Shown in pieces: positions 1-7,071 of a stretch of DNA of 8,006 nucleotides (position 1 is the first letter of the stretch; each line of letters begins with the position of its first letter). The position numbers and the translations under genes were made by a program. The notes under the pieces are model-generated. The model searched no databases. It was given only the letters and a program-made list of their open reading frames with translations, and was not told the DNA's origin. The stretch is taken from assembly GCA_005888425.1 (NCBI GenBank), contig VAZF01000291.1, forward strand, positions 1 through 8,006. The letters run 5' to 3'. Source of the DNA: Alphaproteobacteria bacterium (lineage in GTDB: Bacteria > Pseudomonadota > Alphaproteobacteria > ATCC43930 > CGMCC-115725).

Positions 1-2179
1 CCGGTACGCAATGGAAATCGTGCATGAACGGCGGCGCATCTTCGGCCCGAGGCATCGCGTAGTCCATGTAGGAGCCGGTCAGTAGCTGACCTTGCTCATC
101 ATAGACGGTGCATTCGCGCAGGGCCTGCCCGATGCCCTGGACGATACCGCCATGCGCCTGACCATCGACTAGTAGCGGGTTGATGATGACACCGAAATCG
201 TTGACGAACGTGTATTTGACGACGTCAACAATGCCAGTCTCAGGGTCGACCTCAATCTCGGCGATGTGACAGCCGTTCGGGAAGGCCGAGGGCGGGCCGT
301 CGTAAATGTCGGCGACATCGAGGCTTCCCGGTAGCCCAGGTGGCAGCTCCAGCCCGGCGTGGATCCGGGCGGCCAATTCCATCAGGCCCACCGAACGGTC
401 AGTGCCGGCAATGACAAAGCGGCCGGCGCGGAACTCGATGTCAGCCACGGCGGCCTCCAGCACGTGCGCGGCGATCTGCCGGCCGGCCTCGACAACCTTG
501 TCGGCGGCGCCGACGATCGCGTTGCCGCTGACAATCATCGATTTGGACCCTCCGGTGCCGCCGCCCGCGATCAATTCGTCGCTGTCGCCCTGAATGAGGC
601 GGATGCTTTGGAATGGGATGCCAAGCCTCGTCGCCAACACTTGGGCGAATGGAGACCAGTGCCCCTGCCCGTAATCCAAGGAGCCGGTGATGATCGTCAC
701 AGCGCCGTTCGGCTCGAAGCGGATGCCGCCCATCTCGCGGCCGGGCGGCCCGGTCAGTTCGAGATAATCGCTGATGCCGCGCCCGCGCAATTTGCCGCGG
801 GCTCGGCTCTCCTCTTTTCGCGCGGCAAACCCGTCCCAGTCGGCCAAGGCCACTGCCTTGTTCAATAGGTTGGTGAACTCGCCGCTGTCGTAGGTGGTCC
901 CGTTCGGCGCCTTGTATGGCATCGCCTCGGCCGGGATATGGTTCCTGCGGCGCAATTCGACCTGGTCGATGCCCATCTCGCGTGCCGCGGTATCGACCAG
1001 CCGCTCCATGTAATAATTTGCTTCCGGGCGTCCGGCGCCGCGATAGGCGCCGACCGGGGTCGTGTTGGTGAAGACGCATTTTGTCGTCACCTCGATCAGC
1101 GGCGTCTTGTACACGCCGAGCGTATTCCGCACCGCGTTGCGCGTCGACGGGCCGGGGGCGCCATAGGTAGCGCCGACATTGCCGTACCCGGTGAGACGCA
1201 CCGCAAGGAAATTACCTTGCTTGTCGAGCGCCAATTCGGCGGTCATCTGCGCCTCGCGCCCGTGCGTGTCCGAGACGAAGCTACCGGAGCGCTCATCGGT
1301 CCACTTGACTGGGCGGCGAAGCTCGCGCGCCGCGTGGAGCAGGCAGAAATACTCCGACATGTTCGGCTGCTTCATGCCGAACGAACCGCCGACCCGATCG
1401 GTCATTATGCGCACCTCGTCGCGACCGACGCCGAGCACACCGGCGATGTAATTGCGGAAACCGAAGACGCCCTGGCAGCCGACATGCAATGTAAAATGCC
1501 GCCGCGCCGGGTCGTATTCGGCAAGGGCGGCACGCGGCTCGATCGGGTTTACGACGATTCTGTTGCTGCGCAGTTCGAGTCTCGTGACATGAGCGGCGCG
1601 GGCAAAGGCCTCGGCGACCGCCGCACTGTCGCCGAAATGGAAATCAAGGCCGACGTTCTCCGGCACATCGTCATACAGTCGCGGCCCGCCAGGCGCCGTG
1701 GCCGCGCTTGGTTCGGTCACCGCGGGCAACGCCTCGATATCGACCTCGGCCGCCTCGGCCGCGTCCTTGGCCTGCGCGACCGTCTCGGCGATCACGGCGG
1801 CGACCGCCTCGCCAACGTAGCGCACCTTATCCGTGGCGAGCGCGTGCCGAACCGGCTGCAGCATCGGCGTGCCGTCCCGGTTGTTCATCACCTGTCGCGC
1901 CGGCAACGGGCCGATACCGCCTTTCTCCAGATCGGCCGCGGTGTAGACCGCCAGCACCCCGGGCATCGCTCGCGCCACCGACGTTTCGATTTTATGGATG
2001 AGGCCATGTGCCATCGGACTGCGGACGATCACCGCATAGGCCTGCCCCGGCAGGTTGAAATCGTCGCTGTAATGCCCCTCGCCGCGCAATAAGACCGGGT
2101 CTTCCGAGCGCGGCACCGGCTGCCCGATAGCGAACCTGTCCTCAGTTCCGAGGACGGCTGTGTCAACATAGTCGTGCAT
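1..2179 (-). CDS. Xanthine dehydrogenase-family molybdopterin-binding large subunit (L1), C-terminus off the left edge
   Basis: Reading the minus strand from an ATG at 2177-2179 gives 726 uninterrupted codons that run off the window start, so this is a 5'-complete, 3'-partial gene. The start is supported by AAAGAGG (2185-2191) five bases upstream. The N-terminal a/b hammerhead domain covers about residues 20-150 (RSEDPVLLRGEGHYSDD, then VRYVGEAVAAVIAE). The Moco-binding domains follow: CQGVF with the conserved Gln at 236, GGSFG at 264-268, AYRGAGR at 378-384, YGQGHW near 503-508 and a Gly-rich GGGTGGSKS near 539-547. The last visible residues match the stretch just before the family's catalytic GVKGxGE loop, so roughly 50-70 residues including the catalytic Glu should lie outside. 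Members hydroxylate aromatic heterocycles or aldehydes at a Mo=O/Mo-S centre. AYRGAGR is the 'form II' signature, not the AYRCSFR of form I CO dehydrogenase, so I do not call it coxL. It lies downstream of the aldolase on the same strand. No M or S subunit gene of its own is visible. Confidence 0.94.
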   Translation of the reverse strand, partial: MHDYVDTAVLGTEDRFAIGQPVPRSEDPVLLRGEGHYSDDFNLPGQAYAVIVRSPMAHGLIHKIETSVARAMPGVLAVYTAADLEKGGIGPLPARQVMNNRDGTPMLQPVRHALATDKVRYVGEAVAAVIAETVAQAKDAAEAAEVDIEALPAVTEPSAATAPGGPRLYDDVPENVGLDFHFGDSAAVAEAFARAAHVTRLELRSNRIVVNPIEPRAALAEYDPARRHFTLHVGCQGVFGFRNYIAGVLGVGRDEVRIMTDRVGGSFGMKQPNMSEYFCLLHAARELRRPVKWTDERSGSFVSDTHGREAQMTAELALDKQGNFLAVRLTGYGNVGATYGAPGPSTRNAVRNTLGVYKTPLIEVTTKCVFTNTTPVGAYRGAGRPEANYYMERLVDTAAREMGIDQVELRRRNHIPAEAMPYKAPNGTTYDSGEFTNLLNKAVALADWDGFAARKEESRARGKLRGRGISDYLELTGPPGREMGGIRFEPNGAVTIITGSLDYGQGHWSPFAQVLATRLGIPFQSIRLIQGDSDELIAGGGTGGSKSMIVSGNAIVGAADKVVEAGRQIAAHVLEAAVADIEFRAGRFVIAGTDRSVGLMELAARIHAGLELPPGLPGSLDVADIYDGPPSAFPNGCHIAEIEVDPETGIVDVVKYTFVNDFGVIINPLLVDGQAHGGIVQGIGQALRECTVYDEQGQLLTGSYMDYAMPRAEDAPPFMHDFHCVP

Positions 2180-2249
2180 GCGCGCCTCTTTGCGTTAATG
2201 CGCTAGCCTTGCAACAGCAATACCGGCCCATTCTCAATGCATTCGAAGC

Positions 2250-2278
2250 GCTCCGCCGAAGCCATGACTCGGCGGAGC
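2250..2278. repeat. Perfect 10-bp inverted repeat (hairpin) between the aldolase and L1 genes
   Basis: GCTCCGCCGA (2250-2259) and TCGGCGGAGC (2269-2278) are exact reverse complements separated by a 9-nt loop. The element lies in the 124-nt gap after the aldolase stop and before the L1 start, both on the minus strand. Neither side carries a U-tract, so a canonical intrinsic terminator is not supported. An attenuator, an mRNA-stabilising or processing stem, or a protein-binding palindrome are all possible. The stem is seen directly; the function is inferred. Confidence 0.5.
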
Positions 2279-2303
2279 CAAACAAGAGCGAGACCGGCAA
2301 GTC

Positions 2304-3083
2304 CTACCGAAATTCGCCGACGTCCCCCCAGACGCCGGCGACCGCCTCGCGCGCGGCTTTGGCCATCAGTCCGCTGTCATTGGCGATCGTGGTCAATCGG
2401 AAGCCCATTCGGATCATGCGCGCTGCATAGGCCGGATCGGCGCAATGGATGCCGGGGTATATGCCGCGGTTGCGGCACGCCGCCAGGACAACCTCATACA
2501 TCCCGAGCTGCTCGGCATCCTCGGTGTCGAGCTTAGGCGTCTTGCCCAGCGAGAACGCAAGATCGGCAGGGCCGACATAGATTGCATCGATCCCGGGCAC
2601 ATCGAGGATCTCGTCGATGTTCTCGACGGCCCGGCGGGTCTCGATCATCGGAATCACAAGGATCTCGTCGTTCGCGGTCTGCTGATAGGTGCCGGCCACG
2701 CCATACATAGCGGCGCGGATCGGCCCATTGCTGCGCTGCCCCTTTGGCGGATAGCGGCAGTACGAAACGAGCGCCTGCGCTTCCTCACGCGTGTTCACCA
2801 TCGGGCAGATGACGCCGTAGGCGCCGCCGTCCAGCACCTTGCCGACAATACCGGGCTCGTTCCAGGGCACCCGTACGAGCTTCGTCACGGGCAGCCGGTC
2901 CATCGCCTGAAAGCACTGGACCATCGTCTGGTAATCCTGCACGCCGTGCTGCATGTCGACGGTCACGCTGTCCCAACCGCACTGGGCCATAACCTCGGCT
3001 GAGAACCCGGAGGGGATCGCCAGCCACCCGTTGACCGCCGCCTTGCCGGCCTTCCACCGCTCCTTCAGCTTGTTCTCAGCCAT
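2304..3083 (-). CDS. HpcH/HpaI-family aldolase (4-hydroxy-2-oxoacid aldolase type)
   Basis: This intact 259-aa protein has the usual length for the class II (metal-dependent) pyruvate aldolases related to HpaI (4-hydroxy-2-oxoheptanedioate aldolase), GarL and YfaU, which are cytoplasmic TIM-barrel enzymes cleaving 4-hydroxy-2-oxo acids to pyruvate plus an aldehyde. Family residues are all visible: VDMQHG at 42-47 with the catalytic His46, the pyruvate-binding Arg in LVRVP (Arg71), the metal ligand Glu148 in MIET, and the second ligand Asp174 in YVGPADL (169-175). The start ATG at 3081-3083 is preceded by AAAGGA (3090-3095) six bases upstream, a near-ideal ribosome site. The gene is first on the minus strand and is followed 124 nt later by L1; a hairpin in the gap could partly separate the two transcripts. 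It is divergent from the M-S-L2 genes. The related citrate-lyase beta family shares the fold, but the motif set favours HpaI-type aldolase. The exact substrate is unknown, so no gene symbol is given. Confidence 0.94.
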   Translation of the reverse strand: MAENKLKERWKAGKAAVNGWLAIPSGFSAEVMAQCGWDSVTVDMQHGVQDYQTMVQCFQAMDRLPVTKLVRVPWNEPGIVGKVLDGGAYGVICPMVNTREEAQALVSYCRYPPKGQRSNGPIRAAMYGVAGTYQQTANDEILVIPMIETRRAVENIDEILDVPGIDAIYVGPADLAFSLGKTPKLDTEDAEQLGMYEVVLAACRNRGIYPGIHCADPAYAARMIRMGFRLTTIANDSGLMAKAAREAVAGVWGDVGEFR

Positions 3084-3371
3084 GCCGCGTCCTTTTCGTT
3101 GTGGTGCGATTTCGCCTCCATTGCGGAGGCTAGCCGAGGCAACCTAGCAAAGCGCCGGCGAAGGCGACAGCCGCGGTGCGACCCAGCGACAAACGAAGCC
3201 TCGGCACCAGCACGGCCTTTTCTCAAACGGCCGTGCCGCCGCCGTCCCGGAGAATAGCAACCCGTTGCTGGATCGGAATGGGCGTGCCACCGTCATGGGG
3301 CGACACCGAGCATCGGCGCACAAGTTGCGCTACGGGTTCGGACTATGTTGGGCCTGCTTTACGAGAGAAGA
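3084..3371. promoter_or_regulatory. Divergent intergenic control region (aldolase leftward, M-S-L2 rightward)
   Basis: These 288 bases separate two divergent transcription units and hold no convincing gene, so promoters for both directions should lie here. I could not pick out a reliable -35/-10 pair; at this GC content such calls would be guesses. Visible structures are GCCTCC/GGAGGC (3114-3119 and 3125-3130, 5-nt loop) about 30 bases upstream of the aldolase start, GCTAG/CTAGC (3129-3133 and 3144-3148), and the longer palindrome at 3210-3236. No regulator gene is present in the window to pair with these sites. Confidence 0.55.
3210..3236. repeat. 8-bp inverted repeat in the divergent promoter region (candidate operator)
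   Basis: GCACGGCC (3210-3217) and GGCCGTGC (3229-3236) are perfect reverse complements around an 11-nt AT-richer centre that starts TTTTCTC. The position near the middle of the divergent region suits an operator read by a dimeric regulator controlling both transcription units. A hairpin at this spot is the alternative, but no T-tract follows. The repeat is seen directly; regulator binding is inferred. Confidence 0.4.
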
Positions 3372-4238
3372 ATGAAGCCCGCCCCTTTCGAGTACCAAGC
3401 CCCGGCCACGCTCCGGGAAGCGGTAGACCTGCTCGCGTCGGATCCCGAAGCAATGGTAATTGCCGGCGGGCAGAGCCTGATGCCCCTGCTCGCTCTCCGG
3501 CTGGCGACACCCAGCCTGCTCATAGACCTGCGTCGGGTTCCGGGACTAGACGCGATTGCCATTGACGATAGCGGCATCCGCCTGGGCGCCCGGGTGCGCT
3601 GGCGCGACATCGAGGACGATCGGCGGCTGGAGACCGCACACCCGCTGCTGCGGGAGACGATCGCTCAGGTGGCGCATTATCAGATCCGCAACCGCGGCAC
3701 GGTCGGCGGCAGCCTTGCCCATGCCGACCCGGCCGCGGAACTGCCGGGCATCGCCGTAACCTGTGACGCTGAACTAACCCTCGTCGGCGTAGCCGGAACC
3801 CGGATGGTACGCGCCGGTGATTTCTTCACCGGGCCGCTGACGACGGTCCGCCAACACGATGAGATTATTACCGAGCTGCATCTGCCTTTCTGGCCCAGCG
3901 GTCGACGTTGGGCCTTCCGGGAATTCGCTCAGCGTCGGGGCGATTTCAGTCTTGCAGGCATCGCGCTGTTCTACGGCGAGGATCAAGAGGGACGGGTGGC
4001 TAACGCGCATGTCGGGGTCATCGGCGCCTGCGATCGGCCGCAGCGGCTGATGGAGGTAGAGGCGCTGCTGAACGGCCGCTTCATCGACGAAGGCTTGATC
4101 CGCGAGGCGGCGGAAACATCAGCTAGGACAGTCGATCCGCCGGAGGATCTGCATGTCCCCGCGGCTTATCGCCGTGCCCTCGTCGCGACGCTTATCGAGC
4201 GCGGTCTGCGCAGCGCGGCACAGCACCGGAGCGCCTGA
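3372..4238 (+). CDS. Xanthine dehydrogenase-family FAD-binding subunit M (CoxM-like)
   Basis: This 288-aa protein has the family's usual length. It is the medium, FAD-carrying subunit of a three-subunit molybdenum hydroxylase, taking electrons from the 2Fe-2S subunit and handing them to an external acceptor. The two FAD pyrophosphate-binding signatures are clear: AGGQSLMPLL at 31-40 and GTVGGSLAHADPAAELP at 109-125. The C-terminal domain (about 180-280) contains VGVIGACDRPQR, typical of CO-dehydrogenase flavoprotein C-terminal domains. An in-frame ATG exists at 3345, but the start at 3372 is preferred because MKPAPFEYxAPATL is the standard N-terminus of the family and purine-rich GAGAGAAG (3363-3370) sits just before it. 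The stop TGA shares its last base with the ATG of the next gene (TGATG), so M and S are almost certainly translationally coupled. It is first gene of the plus-strand operon. Confidence 0.95.
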   Translation: MKPAPFEYQAPATLREAVDLLASDPEAMVIAGGQSLMPLLALRLATPSLLIDLRRVPGLDAIAIDDSGIRLGARVRWRDIEDDRRLETAHPLLRETIAQVAHYQIRNRGTVGGSLAHADPAAELPGIAVTCDAELTLVGVAGTRMVRAGDFFTGPLTTVRQHDEIITELHLPFWPSGRRWAFREFAQRRGDFSLAGIALFYGEDQEGRVANAHVGVIGACDRPQRLMEVEALLNGRFIDEGLIREAAETSARTVDPPEDLHVPAAYRRALVATLIERGLRSAAQHRSA

Positions 4239-4714
4239 TGCAGGTAAATTTCAAGCTTAACGGCACGCCAGTCGTGGTCGATGTCGAGCCGCGGATGCAT
4301 CTCGCCGATTGCCTGCGCGATGAGCTACGACAGACCGGAACTCATCTTGGTTGCGAGCATGGGGCGTGCGGCGCATGCACGGTCATCGTTGACGGCGCCG
4401 CGGTCCGCGCCTGCCTGATGCTGGCGGTCCAAGTTGAAGGCAGTAGCATCGTCACCGTTGAGGGTCTCTCGACCGAGGAAGCGTTGACCCCGTTGCAGAC
4501 CGCCTTCCGCAAGCATCACGCCCTACAGTGCGGCTTCTGCACGCCCGGCATGTTGACCACCGCGCATGCCCTCCTTACCGATGAGCCGGATGCCGATGGG
4601 GATCGCATCCGCGCGGTGCTGTCGGGCAATTTATGCCGATGCACCGGCTACATCCCAATCGTCGATGCAGTGCTCGACGCTCGCGCCGCGTACCGGAAGA
4701 GCGATAAGCGATGA
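4238..4714 (+). CDS. (2Fe-2S)-binding small subunit S of the molybdenum hydroxylase (CoxS-like)
   Basis: This 158-aa protein carries two [2Fe-2S] clusters and relays electrons from the Mo site in the large subunit to FAD in M. The N-terminal plant-ferredoxin-type domain has Cys39, 44, 47 and 59 (CEHGACGACTV, then C59). The C-terminal four-helix [2Fe-2S] domain has Cys98 and 101 (CGFCTPGM) and Cys133 and 135 (CRCTGY). All eight ligands are present, so the chain looks functional. GGAG at 4228-4231, inside the end of the M gene, lies six bases before the ATG. The stop overlaps the next start in an ATGA arrangement (4711-4714), indicating coupled translation with L2. This subunit type is shared by CO dehydrogenases, isoquinoline and quinoline oxidoreductases, nicotinate dehydrogenases and aldehyde oxidases, so it does not itself reveal the substrate. 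Confidence 0.97.
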   Translation: MQVNFKLNGTPVVVDVEPRMHLADCLRDELRQTGTHLGCEHGACGACTVIVDGAAVRACLMLAVQVEGSSIVTVEGLSTEEALTPLQTAFRKHHALQCGFCTPGMLTTAHALLTDEPDADGDRIRAVLSGNLCRCTGYIPIVDAVLDARAAYRKSDKR

Positions 4715-7071
4715 TCGGGACGAACCGTTATATCGGAAGCCCGGTCGAGCGGATCGAGGATTTGCGGTTTCTACGCGGCCGAGGGGAGTTTGTCGGCGAT
4801 CTAAAAAGCCAGGGAATGCTGCATGCAGCTATCCTGCGCAGCCCAATCGCGCATGGCCGGATTCGCGGCCTCGACTCGGCGGCTGCGCGCGCTATCCCCG
4901 GCGTCCGGGACGTCATCGCGGCGGCGGAGATCGGCGCGGTGCCGACCATCCCGCTGCGCCTGCTGCCGTTGCCCGGGACCGAGCGGTTCCTTCAGCCGGT
5001 CATTGCAACGGGTCGCTTGCGTTATGTCGGCGAGCCGATCGCGGTCGTCCTGGCGGATAGCGCGGCGCTCGCCGAAGACGGGGTCGGGGCGCTCATCCTG
5101 GATCTTGAAGAGCTGCCGCCGGTCGCCGATCGCCGCGCGTCGGGACGGCATGAAATCCTATTATTCGAGGAGAGCGGCACCAATCTCGCCATGACGTTTA
5201 CCGGAGTGCTCGGCGATGCTGAAGCCGCCTTTCGTGACGCTCCCTATGTGAGGCGCGAGTGCTTCGAGGTGCAGCGCCACACCGCGCTGCCGATGGAACC
5301 GCGCGGCCTTCTCGCCGAGTGGGATAGTACGCAACAGCGGATGACAGTGCTCGGCGCTGCCAAGGTACCGTTCTTTAATCGCGATACCCTGGCTGCGATG
5401 CTCGGGCTTGCCCCAGCGAGTGTCGACCTGATCGAAAACGATGTCGGCGGTGGCTTTGGCGCCCGCGGGGAGTTCTATCCCGAGGACTTTCTGATCCCGT
5501 TTGCGGCGAGGCATGTCGGACGCCCGGTCCGCTGGCTCGAAGACCGGCGCGAGCACCTGACCGCGATGAACCACGCACGTCAGGCGGATTGCGAGGTTGA
5601 GATCGCCTGCCGCCGCGACGGCACGATCCTCGGAATGCGGGGCGAGATCTTTGTCGATCTCGGTGCCTATGTCCGCACCAACGGATTGATCCAACCGCGC
5701 ACCCTTGCCCAATGCTTCAGCGGCCCCTACCGCGTGCCCAACCTGCACATGGTCGTGCGGGCGCTGCTGACCAACAAGACGCCGTCCGGCACCTATCGCG
5801 GACCCGGCCGCTACGAGGCGTCGTTCTTCTGCGAGCGACTGATCGAGCTGGCGGCGGTCGATCTGGGGCTCGACAGCGCCGAGATGCGCCGGCGCAATCT
5901 GATCGGCGCCGCCGAGATGCCGTACAAGCTGGCCCGCCTGGAGCCCGGCGGCGCGGCGGTGGATACCGAATGTGACAGCGGCGATTACGGCGAGGTGCTC
6001 GAACGCTGCTTGGCCGAGTTCGCTTGGGAGGAAAAGCGCACGTTGCAGGGCCGGCTGATCGACGGGCGCTATCACGGCATCGCCGTTGCCTGCTTTATTG
6101 AGGGCGCCGGCGCCGGGCCGAAGGAGGCGGCGCGGCTCGAACTTGAGCCGGACGGCACGGTGGCAGTGTATGTCGGCTCGGCGGCGGTCGGGCAAGGCCT
6201 CGAAACGGTGATGGCTCAGGTGGCCTCCGACACGCTCGGCATGCCCATCGACCTGGTGCGCGTGTTCCATGGTTCAACGCCGTACTTGAACGAGGGATAC
6301 GGGGCGTTTGCTTCGCGTTCGACGGTGCTCGGCGGCTCAGCGGTCTATGAGGGCGCGAAGTCGCTGCTCGAAAAGATCCGGGGGGCTGCCGCCGCTCGGC
6401 TCGGCGGCCCGCCCGATGACATCGAGCTGGTCGATGGCCGCGCCCGCACGCGCGATGGTCGCTCGCTCTCCTTCGCCGATCTGGCGGCGGATGGTCTGCG
6501 GGTCGACGCGATGTTCCAGAATAACAACAAGCTGACCTACACCTACGGCTCGGCGGTGGCGCATGTGGCGGTCGATCTCGGGACGGGCCAAGTCGAGGTG
6601 CTCGACTTTCTGGTCGTCGAGGATGTCGGCCGCATCGTCAACCCTCTGACCTTGCACGGTCAGGCGATCGGCGGGGTCGTGCAGGGGCTTGGCGGCGCGT
6701 TTATGGAGAACCTCGTCTACGATGCAAACGGCCAGTTGTTGACCGGCACGTTGGCCGACTACCTGATTCCGACAGCGAGCGATTTCCCGAGAATCCGTGC
6801 CATTGCTCTCGAGAATCACCCTTCGCCCAGCAATCCGCTCGGGGTCAAGGGCGCCGGCGAGGGACCGATCATTCCGGTCGGCGGACTGATGGCCAATGCC
6901 GTCGGCAACGCTCTGGCCTCGTTTGGAGCAATGCCGAACCAGCTGCCGCTCTCGCCCGCACGCGTCTGGCGGATGGGCGCTGAAGCACCCATGGAAAATT
7001 TGGGCAAAAACGCGCGCGCTGAACCTGTGAGCGACGCCGCTGGGCCTGGGCGGTCTCAAATTCGCCGGTGA
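4711..7071 (+). CDS. Xanthine dehydrogenase-family molybdopterin-binding large subunit (L2)
   Basis: This 786-aa subunit should bind the molybdopterin cytosine dinucleotide cofactor and carry the substrate site. The N-terminal a/b hammerhead domain spans about residues 12-140 (RIEDLRFLRGRGEFVGD; LRYVGEPIAVVLAD). Mo-domain motifs are GGGFG at 246-250, TYRGPGR at 361-367, AVGQGLETV at 492-500, QGLGGAFMEN at 658-667 and GVKGAGEG at 711-718 with the catalytic Glu717. Two features differ from the classical enzymes. Position 218 is Lys (AAKVPFFNR) where most relatives have Gln in a T-Q-x-P-H motif. The loop that is AYRCSFR in CO dehydrogenase is TYRGPGR, so CO oxidation is unlikely. The family normally ends near LPLSPARVWRM (745-755); the last 30 residues look unrelated and may be readthrough into the degraded patch behind it. 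The gene overlaps S by 4 bases, with GGAAG at 4695-4699 as its ribosome site. Hydroxylation of an aldehyde or aromatic substrate is inferred from the family. Confidence 0.95.
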   Translation: MIGTNRYIGSPVERIEDLRFLRGRGEFVGDLKSQGMLHAAILRSPIAHGRIRGLDSAAARAIPGVRDVIAAAEIGAVPTIPLRLLPLPGTERFLQPVIATGRLRYVGEPIAVVLADSAALAEDGVGALILDLEELPPVADRRASGRHEILLFEESGTNLAMTFTGVLGDAEAAFRDAPYVRRECFEVQRHTALPMEPRGLLAEWDSTQQRMTVLGAAKVPFFNRDTLAAMLGLAPASVDLIENDVGGGFGARGEFYPEDFLIPFAARHVGRPVRWLEDRREHLTAMNHARQADCEVEIACRRDGTILGMRGEIFVDLGAYVRTNGLIQPRTLAQCFSGPYRVPNLHMVVRALLTNKTPSGTYRGPGRYEASFFCERLIELAAVDLGLDSAEMRRRNLIGAAEMPYKLARLEPGGAAVDTECDSGDYGEVLERCLAEFAWEEKRTLQGRLIDGRYHGIAVACFIEGAGAGPKEAARLELEPDGTVAVYVGSAAVGQGLETVMAQVASDTLGMPIDLVRVFHGSTPYLNEGYGAFASRSTVLGGSAVYEGAKSLLEKIRGAAAARLGGPPDDIELVDGRARTRDGRSLSFADLAADGLRVDAMFQNNNKLTYTYGSAVAHVAVDLGTGQVEVLDFLVVEDVGRIVNPLTLHGQAIGGVVQGLGGAFMENLVYDANGQLLTGTLADYLIPTASDFPRIRAIALENHPSPSNPLGVKGAGEGPIIPVGGLMANAVGNALASFGAMPNQLPLSPARVWRMGAEAPMENLGKNARAEPVSDAAGPGRSQIRR

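Noticed and set aside
938..2092. Long plus-strand open frame (384 codons) opposite L1
   Set aside because: It lies antisense to the well-conserved L1 reading frame, has an Arg/His/Ala-rich shadow composition and shows no recognisable domain.
2445..3002. Plus-strand open frame of 185 codons opposite the aldolase
   Set aside because: Antisense of a gene with all catalytic residues of the HpaI family; His/Asp/Val-rich shadow product.
3325..3349. TTGCGC and TATGTT as a -35/-10 promoter pair for the M-S-L2 operon
   Set aside because: The spacer is only 13 bases, too short for a sigma-70-type promoter, and TATGTT overlaps the alternative ATG.
3345..3371. Upstream ATG (3345) as the start of subunit M
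   Set aside because: No ribosome site precedes it, and the family N-terminus starts at MKPAPFEY, encoded from 3372.
5161..6270. Long minus-strand open frame (369 codons) opposite L2
   Set aside because: Antisense shadow of a high-GC gene; L2 motifs are intact throughout the same bases and the opposite product has no family features.
6337..7059. Minus-strand open frame of 240 codons opposite the end of L2
   Set aside because: Antisense to the L2 catalytic region; low-complexity, Arg/Asp/Ala-rich composition with no motif.
3372..7071. Calling the operon a carbon monoxide dehydrogenase (coxMSL)
   Set aside because: The Cu-binding AYRCSFR loop is absent from L2 (TYRGPGR) and no cox maturation genes are seen.
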